Below, piece by piece: positions 24,026 through 33,216 of a DNA stretch of 64,000 nt. A program made the translations under genes and the position numbers. Origin of the DNA: Ectorhizobium quercum (GTDB lineage: Bacteria; Pseudomonadota; Alphaproteobacteria; Rhizobiales; Rhizobiaceae); NCBI RefSeq assembly GCF_026552795.1, contig NZ_JANFPI010000010.1, positions 91,498 through 155,497 of the forward strand, read 5' to 3'. The notes under the pieces were generated by a model, which ran no database searches, was not told where the DNA came from, and worked only from the letters and a program-made list of their open reading frames with translations. The stretch's first letter is position 1. Each line of letters begins with the position of its first letter.

Positions 24026-24607
24026 TCAGGATGGTAGATGCCTCCCCATCCCCCTCAACATTTCCGTTGACGCAGCGAAGCCGGCAAGCGGAACGGAGAA
24101 TGCGATCGTCCTGTTGCGCGAGACGGTATATGCGTGGATATCAAGCTTTTCGGCATATTCGAGCTGTTCCACGGCCATCCTATCGAAATGAAGCTTGACC
24201 ACGCAACGGGCCGGGCTATTGGCCGCGATCGGTATCTTCCTCGTCAGCCCAGCATCGTCGATCCGGAGGCGGACTCCGTCCGATGCCTCAAGACCCGCCG
24301 GAAGGACGAGAATACCCCGCATTTCACCGCCGCTTGCGAAGCCGAGGTCAATCATCACCTTTGGCAAGCCGCCCCGATGTTCGATGTATCGGACGACGCT
24401 GACTTCATGCCCCTCGGGGCCGGTTCGCTCGATGGTCCAGCAGGCCGCTTCCGGTAGCACAGGACCGGGCCGGTTCCACGCGGAAGCCTCATTGTTCCCC
24501 TTGGCCCTGAGCCTGATCGTTGCGGTTGTCGAAAACAACGAGGCGAATGCAAGAGTATGGTCCATCATCGGCATTTCCTCCATTTTCCTGAAAGGTGGCA
24601 TGTTCAT
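24026..24607 (-). CDS. IalB-like protein at the end of the hemophore operon
   Basis: A 193-residue protein whose body matches invasion-associated locus B proteins: RGILVLPAGLEASDGVRLRID, a central SPARCVVKLHFD, and the C-terminal strand IAFSVPLAGFAASTEML. IalB proteins are usually periplasmic; here no clear signal peptide is seen, though a later start may exist. Its ATG overlaps the hasE stop (ATGA), so it is made together with the secretion system. A role in hemophore export or heme handling is only inference. In classical has operons this position holds a TonB homologue (hasB). Confidence 0.6.
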   Translation of the reverse strand: MNMPPFRKMEEMPMMDHTLAFASLFSTTATIRLRAKGNNEASAWNRPGPVLPEAACWTIERTGPEGHEVSVVRYIEHRGGLPKVMIDLGFASGGEMRGILVLPAGLEASDGVRLRIDDAGLTRKIPIAANSPARCVVKLHFDRMAVEQLEYAEKLDIHAYTVSRNRTIAFSVPLAGFAASTEMLRGMGRHLPS

Positions 24608-25908
24608 TCTTCCCGGAAGGCCCGGTTGATCTGGTCGGACAGCGGCTTGACGAAGTAGGACAGGGCCGTGCGCTCGCCGGTCTGGATCATCGCTTCGGCC
24701 GGCATGCCCGGTACGAGCGTCAGTTCCTCAAGCTTCTTCAATTCGTCAGCCGGAACCGCAAGGCGCACCAGATAATAGGAAAACCCGGTACGTTCATCGG
24801 TTGTCAGGTCTGCCGCGATCCGGCTGACATGGGCGTTCAATTCCGGGGTGATGCGCGTATTGAAGGCCGACATGCGCAGCACGGCCTTCTGGCCAAGCTG
24901 GATCTGGTCGATATCCTGCGGTTGAATCTGCACCTCAAGCGCCAGATCGTCGCCCTCCGGCACGATCAGCATGATCGGATCAGCGGGCGAGACCACGCCC
25001 CCGACCGTGTGCACGGCCAGTTCGTGAACGATACCCGTCTGCGGCGCGATGATATCGATGCGCTTCAGCTCGTCTTCCGCCGCGACCTTGCGCTCGACAT
25101 ATTCGCCGATCTGCCCCTGAATCTCACGCAACTCCCGGCCGACCTCGGCCTTCAGGTCCTGGTCGATTTGCAGGATTTGCAGCCGCGTCTCGGTAATGCG
25201 GCCAGCCGCCTGCGCCTGATAGGCGATCTTCTCACCACGCTCGCCGCCATAGGTGGCAGCCTGCGTCTTGAGGCTGTTCAACCTTTGCACCGAAACGATG
25301 CCCTGGTTGTGCAACGCTTCCTGTGAGACGATTTCCGTTTCCAGAACCGCAAGGCCATTCGCATAAGCGATTTCCTGTGCTTTCAGCCCCTCGATTTCGT
25401 GTTCGTATTGGGCGATCCGTTCGATGAGCTGGGCCTTCTTGCCTTCCCGGGATTCCTTGCGAAAATCGAACAGCCGCGTCTCGCTGTGGATGGCGGACGC
25501 CACGTCGGGATCGTCGCGGCGGGCCAGCAGCCAATCGGGAAGCTCGATAGCGTCGAGGTCGTCACGCTCCGCCTCCAGCCGCGCCAGACGGGCACCCAGT
25601 TCATCCAGCCGCTTGGTGACGATGGCGAGATTGGCCCGCGTCTGGGTGGCGTCGAGACGCATGACCACGTCGCCGGCACGCACCTTGTCGCCTTCGCGAA
25701 CAAGGATTTCCCCGACGACGCCGCCGGTCGGATGCTGCACCTTCTTGACATAGGAATCGACCACGAAATGCCCGGACGCGACGACGGCGCCGGCCAGATT
25801 GGTCGCAGCCGCCCAGGTGCCGACGCCACCGACCAGAACCACGCTCGCCAGCAGGCCGGCCATCAGGTGACGGCGGATGGAACGGGAAACATCGTCAATG
25901 CTCGACAT
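24604..25908 (-). CDS. hasE: HasE/PrtE-type type I secretion periplasmic adaptor
   Basis: A 434-residue membrane fusion protein of the HlyD family: a short cytoplasmic N-terminus, one membrane helix (about residues 15-37), a split lipoyl domain beginning VQHPTGGVVGEILVREGD, a long coiled-coil hairpin (about residues 85-290), and a beta-barrel region near ALEVQIQPQDIDQI. It links the ABC exporter to an outer-membrane TolC-like protein, which is not encoded here. Its start lies 14 bases inside hasD, so the two are coupled. Confidence 0.9.
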   Translation of the reverse strand: MSSIDDVSRSIRRHLMAGLLASVVLVGGVGTWAAATNLAGAVVASGHFVVDSYVKKVQHPTGGVVGEILVREGDKVRAGDVVMRLDATQTRANLAIVTKRLDELGARLARLEAERDDLDAIELPDWLLARRDDPDVASAIHSETRLFDFRKESREGKKAQLIERIAQYEHEIEGLKAQEIAYANGLAVLETEIVSQEALHNQGIVSVQRLNSLKTQAATYGGERGEKIAYQAQAAGRITETRLQILQIDQDLKAEVGRELREIQGQIGEYVERKVAAEDELKRIDIIAPQTGIVHELAVHTVGGVVSPADPIMLIVPEGDDLALEVQIQPQDIDQIQLGQKAVLRMSAFNTRITPELNAHVSRIAADLTTDERTGFSYYLVRLAVPADELKKLEELTLVPGMPAEAMIQTGERTALSYFVKPLSDQINRAFREE

Positions 25909-27736
25909 CGGGCTTCTCCGTCACCGTATCGTTTGCGGACGTCGCTTCAGGCTGGGCGGGATTGGCGATCACACGCAGGGGCGTCATGCCGAAACCCGTC
26001 GCGGGAAAGGGTTTCCCCGCTGCCTGCGGACGGGACGCAGGTTTGAGGACCCTGGACAACACTTCCTCCCTCGGGCCGAACGCCTTCTGACGGCCGCCGT
26101 CCATCATCAGTATATAATCGACGGCATTGATGGCAGCCGGACGATGGGCAACAACGATGGCGATGCCGCCGCGCGCGCGAACCGAGGCGATGGCCCGTAT
26201 AACGGCGGCTTCTCCATCGACGTCGAGGTTGGCGTTGGGTTCGTCCATGACGATGAGGAAAGGATCGCCGTAAAGGGCGCGGGCAAGGCCGATACGCTGG
26301 CGCTGGCCCGCCGAAAGCGCCGAACCGCCCTCGCCGATCTGGGTTTCGTAACCCTTTTCGAAACGCAGGATCAGCTCATGGACGCCGGCGGCCTTCGCTG
26401 CGGCAACGACGGATTCCGGGTTCGCGTCCGGTTCGAACCGGGCGATGTTTTCGGCAATCGTTCCGCCGAACAGTTCGACGCCCTGCGGCAGATAACCGAT
26501 ATGCCGGCCAAGAACCTCCCGGTCCCATTGGTCGAAACTCGCACCGTCGAGGCGCACCTTGCCCGAGGCAGGCATCCATGCGCCGACCAGTGCGCGGACC
26601 AGCGTCGACTTGCCCGACCCCGAAGGACCGATAATGCCGAGTGCGCCTCCGGCCGGAACCGCAAAGCCTGCTCCCATGACGGTCGGGGCCTTTTCCCCCG
26701 GCGGGACGATGGTGACGCCTTCGACGCGCAATTCCTTTTCCGGTGCCGGCAATGCCATCACCTGTGCATCCGGAGGCACTTTTCCGAGGAGGTCTTTCAG
26801 GCGGTTCCAGCTCTGGCGGGCCATGAGGAACGGCTTCCAGCTTGCTATGGCGAGATCGACCGGGGCCAGCGCCCGGCCCATCATGATCGAGCTGGCGATC
26901 ATCACGCCCGGCGTGACCTCCTGCCGGATGACGAGATACGCGCCGACACCGAGGATCGTCGATTGCAGCATGATGCGGAGGGCTTTGGCAACGGAACCGA
27001 GACCGCCGGCCACATCCCCGGTCTTGCGATTTGCCGCGAGATACTGGCCATTGGCCTTCTGCCATCGCGCCGCTATACGCTTTTCAAGCCCCATGACGCG
27101 AACGACTTCGGCATTGCGGCGGGTCGCTTCCAGCAGGCCGTTGCGGATCATGTTGTGGGTGATGGCGTCGCTGATCGGCTGGCGCGACAGAATGTTGGTG
27201 ATCACCGTCAGGGATACCAGCACGATCGCACTGACCAGAGCGGTGACGCCGATCCAGAAATGGAACAGGAAGCAGATGCCGAGATAGAGCGGCATCCACG
27301 GCAGATCGAAAAGCGCGGTCGGGCCGTTTCCGCCGAGGAAACCGCGAACATTGTCGAGGTCGCGCAACGGCTGAAGGCCATCGCCCTGCATGCGCGTCAG
27401 AAGAGGAAGGCGCACGACAGCATCGTGAACGCGACCGGAAAACTGTCCGTCGAAACGCTCGCCGATGCGCAACAGGACACGCGAGCGGATAATGTCGAGA
27501 AGGGCCTGAAAGGCATAGAGTCCGGCCGCAAGCACCGCGAGCCCGACCAGGGTCGGCACGCTGCCGCTGGCAATCACCCGGTCGTAGATTTGCAGCATGA
27601 ACAAAGGCGAGGTCAAGGCCAGCACGTTGACGACGCCGCTGATCATCGCGATTGCCGCTGCGCTTCGCGTCAGGGGAAAGGCAACCGTCGCGGCATCAAG
27701 CCGCGACGGCACCCGAACCTTTGAACGGTTCGTCAT
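25895..27736 (-). CDS. hasD: HasD/PrtD-type type I secretion ABC exporter
   Basis: A 613-residue fused membrane/ATPase protein. About six membrane segments lie in residues 25-310; the nucleotide-binding domain has Walker A GPSGSGKST, signature LSAGQRQR and Walker B LIVMDEPNANLD. It lacks the C39 peptidase-like domain, as do PrtD/HasD exporters that recognise C-terminal signals. ATG 27736 is chosen; an upstream TTG at 27751 would overlap hasA. It follows hasA by 7 bases and is expected to export that protein. Confidence 0.92.
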   Translation of the reverse strand: MTNRSKVRVPSRLDAATVAFPLTRSAAAIAMISGVVNVLALTSPLFMLQIYDRVIASGSVPTLVGLAVLAAGLYAFQALLDIIRSRVLLRIGERFDGQFSGRVHDAVVRLPLLTRMQGDGLQPLRDLDNVRGFLGGNGPTALFDLPWMPLYLGICFLFHFWIGVTALVSAIVLVSLTVITNILSRQPISDAITHNMIRNGLLEATRRNAEVVRVMGLEKRIAARWQKANGQYLAANRKTGDVAGGLGSVAKALRIMLQSTILGVGAYLVIRQEVTPGVMIASSIMMGRALAPVDLAIASWKPFLMARQSWNRLKDLLGKVPPDAQVMALPAPEKELRVEGVTIVPPGEKAPTVMGAGFAVPAGGALGIIGPSGSGKSTLVRALVGAWMPASGKVRLDGASFDQWDREVLGRHIGYLPQGVELFGGTIAENIARFEPDANPESVVAAAKAAGVHELILRFEKGYETQIGEGGSALSAGQRQRIGLARALYGDPFLIVMDEPNANLDVDGEAAVIRAIASVRARGGIAIVVAHRPAAINAVDYILMMDGGRQKAFGPREEVLSRVLKPASRPQAAGKPFPATGFGMTPLRVIANPAQPEATSANDTVTEKPDVEH

Positions 27737-27743
27737 CCTTCGC

Positions 27744-28448
27744 TCACGCAATCGTTGCGGGGTCGGCGACGAACTGGAAGTCGGCGCTGCTCAGCGTACC
27801 GGAGAAGCCGGCGAGCGTGATGGTGTTGCCATCCCACGCGATGGTATTGCCGCTGATTGTGGCATCGTCCGCGAAGTCCGCGTAATTCGTCCACAGGGAG
27901 GTATCGAACACGATGTAGTCTTCGCCATCGGTGAAGTCGTTGATCGTGTCGGAGCCCCAATTGTCTTCGAAGTAGAAGTAATCGGTGGCGTCATAGCCGT
28001 AGAGCGTGTTGTCCGCCTCCGTGCCGACCTGGATGGTGCCGGCGTCGTCGAAGTAGTCGTAGACGCGAGACGCATCGCCAGCAATGAGGCCATAGACCAG
28101 ATAGTCGAAGCTATCCGGGCCGGCATTGACGTTGAGGTCGCGGAAGTCGAACGTCAGTTCGACGTTCGTGACCGAGGTGAGGCCGCTGGCATCGGTCGTG
28201 AGACCATAGCCGAAGGTCAGGGCATCGGCCGTCCCGGTCAGATTGCCGCCGGAATAGGCCGTGAAATCACCGTCGAGCACGGCGGCATAGTCCGAGGTAT
28301 TCGTCCCCTGGATCCACTGATCGTATGGCGCGGAGGAGGGATAGAATGTCCCGTACCTGTTCGCCAGCGATGCCGTCGCCGCGACATAGCTGTCGATATA
28401 GGCTTCCAGATCGGCGCTGGCATCCGTCAGATTGATAAGAAGCGACAT
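27744..28448 (-). CDS. hasA: HasA-like hemophore with RTX-type C-terminal secretion region and no histidine
   Basis: A 234-residue secreted protein without signal peptide. Residues 60-130 align with hemophore HasA: GGNL at 67-70, ADALTFGYGL, and LVYGLIAGDAS at 117-127. Where Serratia HasA has a loop with heme ligand Tyr75 and His83 after GGNL, this protein goes straight to TGTADALTFG, and no His32 counterpart exists. It has no histidine, cysteine or lysine at all, but 18 tyrosines and many acidic residues. Residues 144-232 resemble the C-terminal part of RTX exoproteins (DTINDFTDGEDYIVFD, then ITLAGFSGTLSSADF). GGAG precedes ATG 28448. Neighbours are its receptor and exporter. Confidence 0.85.
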   Translation of the reverse strand: MSLLINLTDASADLEAYIDSYVAATASLANRYGTFYPSSAPYDQWIQGTNTSDYAAVLDGDFTAYSGGNLTGTADALTFGYGLTTDASGLTSVTNVELTFDFRDLNVNAGPDSFDYLVYGLIAGDASRVYDYFDDAGTIQVGTEADNTLYGYDATDYFYFEDNWGSDTINDFTDGEDYIVFDTSLWTNYADFADDATISGNTIAWDGNTITLAGFSGTLSSADFQFVADPATIA

Positions 28449-28482
28449 CTCTCGTTCTCCTTGGGTTGGTTTCACTGCTGTT

Positions 28483-28525
28483 GTCCGCCTTCGGCGAACC
28501 TCGTTATCGCGCCTTGAGGACGCGA
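28483..28525 (-). terminator. Two small hairpins between hasR and hasA
   Basis: GTCCGCC (28483-28489) can pair with GGCGAAC (28493-28499) with one mismatch, and TCGCG (28507-28511) with CGCGA (28521-28525). Both lie in the 82-base gap before hasA. Partial termination or protection of the abundant hasA message is possible; evidence is weak. Confidence 0.3.
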
Positions 28526-28530
28526 AATCC

Positions 28531-31158
28531 CTAGAACTTGAAATTCAGTGATGCCGTCACGGTACGCCCCGGTGCCGGAAGGGTGGACTGGCCCAGTGCC
28601 GGGACATAGGCGACATCGGTCACGTTGTTGACTGCAAAACGCAAAGTCGTCTTCGGGTTGAATTTGTAGGAACCGTAAATGTCGAACAGCGTGTAATCGC
28701 CGGTCTGCCATGACGAAACCAGGCCGGCGCTGGCAGAACCGCCGATGTTCTTGTCAGCCGCTCCCACATGGGTGACGCGCCCGCCAAGCGTCAGTTTTTC
28801 CTCGAAGAAGCGCACGCCGCCGTCGAGCGAGAATTTGGTGCGCGGCGGCACGAACAGGATATAGGAATCGGTCAGGTGGGACGTGCCATTATAGGTGTAG
28901 GTGGTGGCGTAGTCGGCATCGAGGTAACTGAACGAACCGCCGATATAGTAACGGCCGGCGTCGTAATTCGCCTCCAGTTCCACGCCCCGCATCGGCGTCG
29001 TGCCGTCGAGATTGACGTAAGCGCCAAAATTGGTCTGATAAGTCTCCTCGTCGAGGTCGACGGTGCCTATGGCAATGTAATTGTCGACCCTGCGATAGAA
29101 GGCGACGGCTTTCGCGCGAAAGCTGTCGCCGGCCTGAAACACGCTGTCATAGGAAAGATTGGCGCCGATCTCGAACGTATCGGCCTGTTCCGGCTCGATC
29201 CACGGATTGGGCGCAAATCGGCCTGTTCCAGAGGAAGCGCCGCCAACATGCGTGCCGCCCATCACTGCTTCCATGACCGTCGGGGGCCGGTAGGTATGGG
29301 CATATTTCGCAAACAGCTGAAGACCGTCCGCCGGCTTGACGGTGACACCAAAAGTCGGAGACCATGCGCCGCCGGAAAGATCGACATCGGCGGCATAGGC
29401 CTCCTGCGGGATCGTGATGGTCGCGCAGCGCCACACGCAATCCGGATCGATCTTGATCTGCTTCAACTCGCTGAAGACCGTCGTCGATCCGTCGATCGTA
29501 TAGTAGTCGTAACGGATGCCGCCGCTGACGCTCAGCCAGTCGTCATGATCGAGCGTGGCGTTGGCAAAGCCGCTGACCACGTCACGCGTACCGGAGCCGT
29601 TCGCTCCCTGATACCACCAGGCCTCGTCCGGATCGTCGGTAATGTCGTCGCCGTTCGCCTTCGTGTCGCCGTCGTCGCGGAACGCCTCAACACCGTAGTT
29701 CAGCGAAAGATTGCCGATCGGCAGATCGAACCGGCTGGTGTTCTCGATGCTGCCGCCGACGCCCGACATGGTGTAATCGACGAAGACCTCGCGCATGCTG
29801 CTGGTGCGCTGCGAGCGATGTTCCTCGTCCTTGACGCGGTTGTACCAGAGCCGCGTCTTCAGGTCGATCAACTCGCTGTCAGGATCCCAGCCGAAACTGG
29901 CCGTCACCGTGTCGTTCGTCACGTCGTTGACATCATTCTGTAGATTGCTGTCCGTACCTTGCGCGAATTCCGTATCGTAGTGCAGCCAGCTCAGGTCGAG
30001 CGTGGTGTCGTCGGTCGGCTGCATTTCCGTCTTGAGCAGGCCGGACCATGTTTCGGAACCCCAGGGCATCTGATCGTAAACATTACCGAGATTGGTCGTA
30101 TTCGGATGGCGCGATCCGATGTCGTACTTTCCGACGTCCTTGTAGCTGATGCCACCGAGGATCGAGAAGCTGTCGGACAACCGGATGGCGGCCGAGGCGT
30201 TACCGGCGAAATGATAGGCGTTTGTGCCGGTCGTCCCATCGATCTCCGCCCCCCAGTTCCTGCCCGCCTCGATCAGATCGTCCGCGACCAGCGTCCGGAA
30301 ATTGACGGAACCGCCGAGCGAGGCCGCCCCGCCCACGCCCGAGGTTCCGCTCTTTTCGATATCGACCTGGCGGATAAAGGCGGGATCGACATAGGTCAGC
30401 CCGGTCGAGCCGTGGGCGCTGCGCTGGAAATTCTGCCGCGCGCCGTCGATCATCATGTTGATGCGGGTCTGGTCCTGGAGGCCGCGGATATTGACATTCA
30501 GCCCCTGGCTCTGGGCGTTGTCGTTCGACACGACGACGCCGGGAACGTCGGCAAACAGTTCCCGCGAGTTGCGTGTCGCAGAATTGCGGATCGCCTCGCG
30601 GGAAACCACGCTCACGCTCGAGGGCGTCTGGTAAACCCAATCCGGCGTCCCCTGGAATCCCGATCCCGACGCAGCATTGCGATTTGTCTTGCCGGAGACG
30701 ATGATCGTCTCGAGCATCGTCGACCCGTCGACAGCCGGTGCGCCGCCGGCGGTCTGGCGGGCTCCGATCAAAACCGTGTTTCCGTTTCCGGACAGACGAT
30801 ATTCGACACCCGTGCCGTCAAGCAGTCTCGAAAGCGCCTCGCTTGGCGTAAAGTTGCCGACGACGGCTTTCGTCCGGACATTGCCTGATGCCGTCGATGA
30901 AAGCGTGACCTGAAACCCCGACTGGCGGCCGAACGCGCTCACGGCGCTGGTCAGCGATTGCGCCGGAATATTGAACGGTCTCGTTGCCCCCGACCCGGCG
31001 CTACCCGCCTGCGAGGCTGTTCCATTCGCAGCACTTTGCGCAGTCGCCGGCGCTGCCGCGAAGGAAACGGCAAGTGCGGTGGTCGCCAGCAACATTGCCC
31101 GACAGGCGTGCCGGCTGATATCGTTCCCCTTGATTTTCGTTCCTGCCCTGCTGCGCAT
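28531..31158 (-). CDS. hasR: HasR-type TonB-dependent hemophore/heme receptor with signalling domain
   Basis: About 875 residues. After a signal peptide ending near ATAQ comes a secretin/TonB N-terminal (STN) signalling domain (FNIPAQSLTSAVSAFGRQSG...), a plug starting at ETIIVSGK, and a 22-strand barrel ending in aromatic FKF. Heme-receptor landmarks are YAHTYRPP (FRAP-like box) and NPWIEPEQ (NPNL-like), with a histidine in GGTHVGG between them. The STN domain talks to the FecR-like gene upstream. ATG 31158 fits the signal peptide; 31194 is an alternative. Confidence 0.9.
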   Translation of the reverse strand: MRSRAGTKIKGNDISRHACRAMLLATTALAVSFAAAPATAQSAANGTASQAGSAGSGATRPFNIPAQSLTSAVSAFGRQSGFQVTLSSTASGNVRTKAVVGNFTPSEALSRLLDGTGVEYRLSGNGNTVLIGARQTAGGAPAVDGSTMLETIIVSGKTNRNAASGSGFQGTPDWVYQTPSSVSVVSREAIRNSATRNSRELFADVPGVVVSNDNAQSQGLNVNIRGLQDQTRINMMIDGARQNFQRSAHGSTGLTYVDPAFIRQVDIEKSGTSGVGGAASLGGSVNFRTLVADDLIEAGRNWGAEIDGTTGTNAYHFAGNASAAIRLSDSFSILGGISYKDVGKYDIGSRHPNTTNLGNVYDQMPWGSETWSGLLKTEMQPTDDTTLDLSWLHYDTEFAQGTDSNLQNDVNDVTNDTVTASFGWDPDSELIDLKTRLWYNRVKDEEHRSQRTSSMREVFVDYTMSGVGGSIENTSRFDLPIGNLSLNYGVEAFRDDGDTKANGDDITDDPDEAWWYQGANGSGTRDVVSGFANATLDHDDWLSVSGGIRYDYYTIDGSTTVFSELKQIKIDPDCVWRCATITIPQEAYAADVDLSGGAWSPTFGVTVKPADGLQLFAKYAHTYRPPTVMEAVMGGTHVGGASSGTGRFAPNPWIEPEQADTFEIGANLSYDSVFQAGDSFRAKAVAFYRRVDNYIAIGTVDLDEETYQTNFGAYVNLDGTTPMRGVELEANYDAGRYYIGGSFSYLDADYATTYTYNGTSHLTDSYILFVPPRTKFSLDGGVRFFEEKLTLGGRVTHVGAADKNIGGSASAGLVSSWQTGDYTLFDIYGSYKFNPKTTLRFAVNNVTDVAYVPALGQSTLPAPGRTVTASLNFKF

Positions 31159-31197
31159 GCTGCTTTCGTCTCTCCGGATTGCTGCGCCGATCATTTC

Positions 31198-31214
31198 TTG
31201 ATCGGCGTCCTCAA
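31198..31214. promoter_or_regulatory. Candidate iron-responsive operator before hasR
   Basis: TTGA-N9-TCAA contains TGA-N9-TCA, the pattern described for RirA-type iron-responsive operators of Rhizobiales. It lies 40 bases upstream of the favoured hasR start. The motif is short; a similar, stronger one precedes the second iron system at 52671. Confidence 0.45.
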
Positions 31215-31311
31215 CAAAAAGACGATTGCCTCGCGAATTTTTTTCAGGGTTCCGGGAACATTTTAATAAACCACGGAAATCGAAGCGAAATTTCTGACGT
31301 GTGGGGCAACG

Positions 31312-32319
31312 TCAAAAGCGGGTGATGATACGTGCATAGCCGGAAACCGCCCGCACCTTGCCGCTATACGGTTCCACCAATGCCTCGAGCGCCTGATCGG
31401 GATCGTGGAGATTGTAGAAACCCGTCACCCTTTGCCGGGCAAGCGAAGGATCCGCCACGGTGATCCAGGCCGGATGATAGCGCTGGATCTGTTGCACGAC
31501 CGAACCGATCGTCGCGTTGACGACATAAAGCCGCCCATCCCGCCAGCCGCCGATATCCTCGACGGAGATGCTTTCTTTCCGCATCGTGCCGGCACGGGCA
31601 TCCACAGTCAGCAACTCGCCGGGCACCAGCGTGGACGACGATGTCGAAGAGGCACCTTCAAGCGATGCCTTCACCGACCCGCGGGCAAGCGCGACGCTCG
31701 TGACGCCATTGGAAATTTCCACGTCGAAAGCCGTGCCGAGAACCTCCACCTTCACCTTGTTGGCTTCGACGACAAAGGGGCGTTTTGCATCGGGAACGAC
31801 GTCGAAGAAGGCTTCCCCCTCCAGAAGAACGATCTCACGGCGTCCCGACGAAAAATCGGTTGCGATCGCGCTCGACGCGGCGAGCAAGACGGTACTGCCG
31901 TCCTGAAGGGTTATGCTGCGGCTTTCCGCCGTCGCCGTGCGATGATCGGCACGGAACTGGATGAGCAGTGCCGGCGCCGCCATGACGACAAGACAGAGGG
32001 AAATGGCGGCTGCTGCTATTCCCAGATATGGCCATAAGGGCCGACGACGCGCCCATCGTCCCGGTGAGGATCTTCCGGACAGGCGCGGCGCGCCTTCCCA
32101 GAAGCTTCGATAGGCCGGCTCCGTCCCGCCGAAAGCTTGCCATGCCCTGCATGTCCGCTCCCACGCCAGGCGGTTTGCCTCCGCCGCGGCAAGCCATACA
32201 TCGAACCTCCTGCGCAATTTTCGATCTTGCGGCCTTTCCTGAAGCTGGATCAGCCACTCGGCGGCCTCCTCCACCGCTTCGGGCGGCAGCTCTGTTTTCT
32301 TGTCCGGATCGATATTCAT
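31312..32319 (-). CDS. hasS: FecR-family anti-sigma factor (HasS-like)
   Basis: A 335-residue inner-membrane protein. The cytoplasmic N-terminal domain (EEAAEWLIQLQERPQDRKLRRRFDVWL) binds the sigma factor; a single membrane helix lies at about residues 97-117; the periplasmic FecR domain (SRSITLQDGSTVLLAASS, VEVLGTAFDVE) and C-terminal DUF4974-like part follow. It would relay occupancy of HasR to the sigma factor. It follows the sigma gene by 110 bases and precedes hasR. Confidence 0.88.
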   Translation of the reverse strand: MNIDPDKKTELPPEAVEEAAEWLIQLQERPQDRKLRRRFDVWLAAAEANRLAWERTCRAWQAFGGTEPAYRSFWEGAPRLSGRSSPGRWARRRPLWPYLGIAAAAISLCLVVMAAPALLIQFRADHRTATAESRSITLQDGSTVLLAASSAIATDFSSGRREIVLLEGEAFFDVVPDAKRPFVVEANKVKVEVLGTAFDVEISNGVTSVALARGSVKASLEGASSTSSSTLVPGELLTVDARAGTMRKESISVEDIGGWRDGRLYVVNATIGSVVQQIQRYHPAWITVADPSLARQRVTGFYNLHDPDQALEALVEPYSGKVRAVSGYARIITRF

Positions 32320-32429
32320 GAAGTCAGGCCTGTTCCCATGCGAGGCAGTTCACTACCCGTCATCCGTTCTTGTTATAAAGACGATTAACTCGACTTTTTT
32401 TTTCACGGAACCGCGCAACTTCCGCATCT

Positions 32430-32930
32430 TCACTTCATTTTTTCCGCGAAGGCCGCAAAACCGGCCTTGACCAGCCGATGGGCGCTGGCGACGGATATGC
32501 CGAGATGGGCGGCTATCTCGGCCATCTTGTAGCCGCCGAACCGGTGCATTTCCATCGCGATACGGGTCTGGGAGGGAAGCTGCGACAGAAGGTCCTGCAC
32601 CTGCCTGACCTGATCGCAGAACAGGGCATGCTCCTCCGGCGTTGCGTGTTCCTGGGGAAGCCCCCAGAAAGGCGTGTCGTCCGGCATCTGCCTCAGATCG
32701 TAGCGGCGATGCTTGCGGTTATCGAGGGCAAGGTTGCGAACGATCCGAAACAGGTAGGATTTGAGGCTTGAGGGATTATTGGCGTTCTCCGGGACGAATT
32801 TGACGAACGCCTCCTGAACCACGTCCTCGGCGTCCTCCCGCGATCCGAGGATCAGCGTCGCATAGTTGATGAGGTCGAGACGATGCGCGACATAGGCGTC
32901 ATAACGCTTGTCATCTTCCCGTATGCCCAT
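32430..32930 (-). CDS. hasI: FecI-family ECF sigma factor (HasI-like)
   Basis: A 166-residue ECF sigma factor with region 2 (YDAYVAHRLDLINYATLILGSREDAEDVVQEAFVKF) and region 4 (RIAMEMHRFGGYKMAEIAAHLGISVASAHRLV). With the FecR-like protein and the STN-bearing receptor it forms a cell-surface signalling circuit that would switch on the hemophore operon when ligand is bound. It is first in the gene order. Confidence 0.9.
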   Translation of the reverse strand: MGIREDDKRYDAYVAHRLDLINYATLILGSREDAEDVVQEAFVKFVPENANNPSSLKSYLFRIVRNLALDNRKHRRYDLRQMPDDTPFWGLPQEHATPEEHALFCDQVRQVQDLLSQLPSQTRIAMEMHRFGGYKMAEIAAHLGISVASAHRLVKAGFAAFAEKMK

Positions 32931-33216
32931 TTTTCAACCGAACGCAAAATTCACTGACAGTCCAGACGACCTGGGGTCGATGACACCCTGTCGGTCATGG
33001 CAACGATGCAATCCCGATCCGGCTTCTTACCATCGAAACCACCCGTGAGCCAGCCAATACATGATTTTTTTAATCAAGTTATTGGCCCATGCAGCTCGGC
33101 GCGCTTGGGCGGAGAGCAAGGGAAACGCGCTGTCGAGAGCCGGCACCATCCTGCCGGCCTCGACCGGCAGGATGGTGAAGATGATGCTGGACAGAAAGGC
33201 CGCGCCTCTCCCGCTT

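Noticed and set aside
25877..27724. 615-codon plus-strand frame opposite hasD
   Set aside because: Antisense of an ABC exporter with all ATPase motifs; the plus-strand translation has no recognisable domain.
28768..29943. Plus-strand frame opposite hasR
   Set aside because: Mirror of receptor coding sequence; the receptor STN, plug and barrel motifs are continuous on the minus strand.
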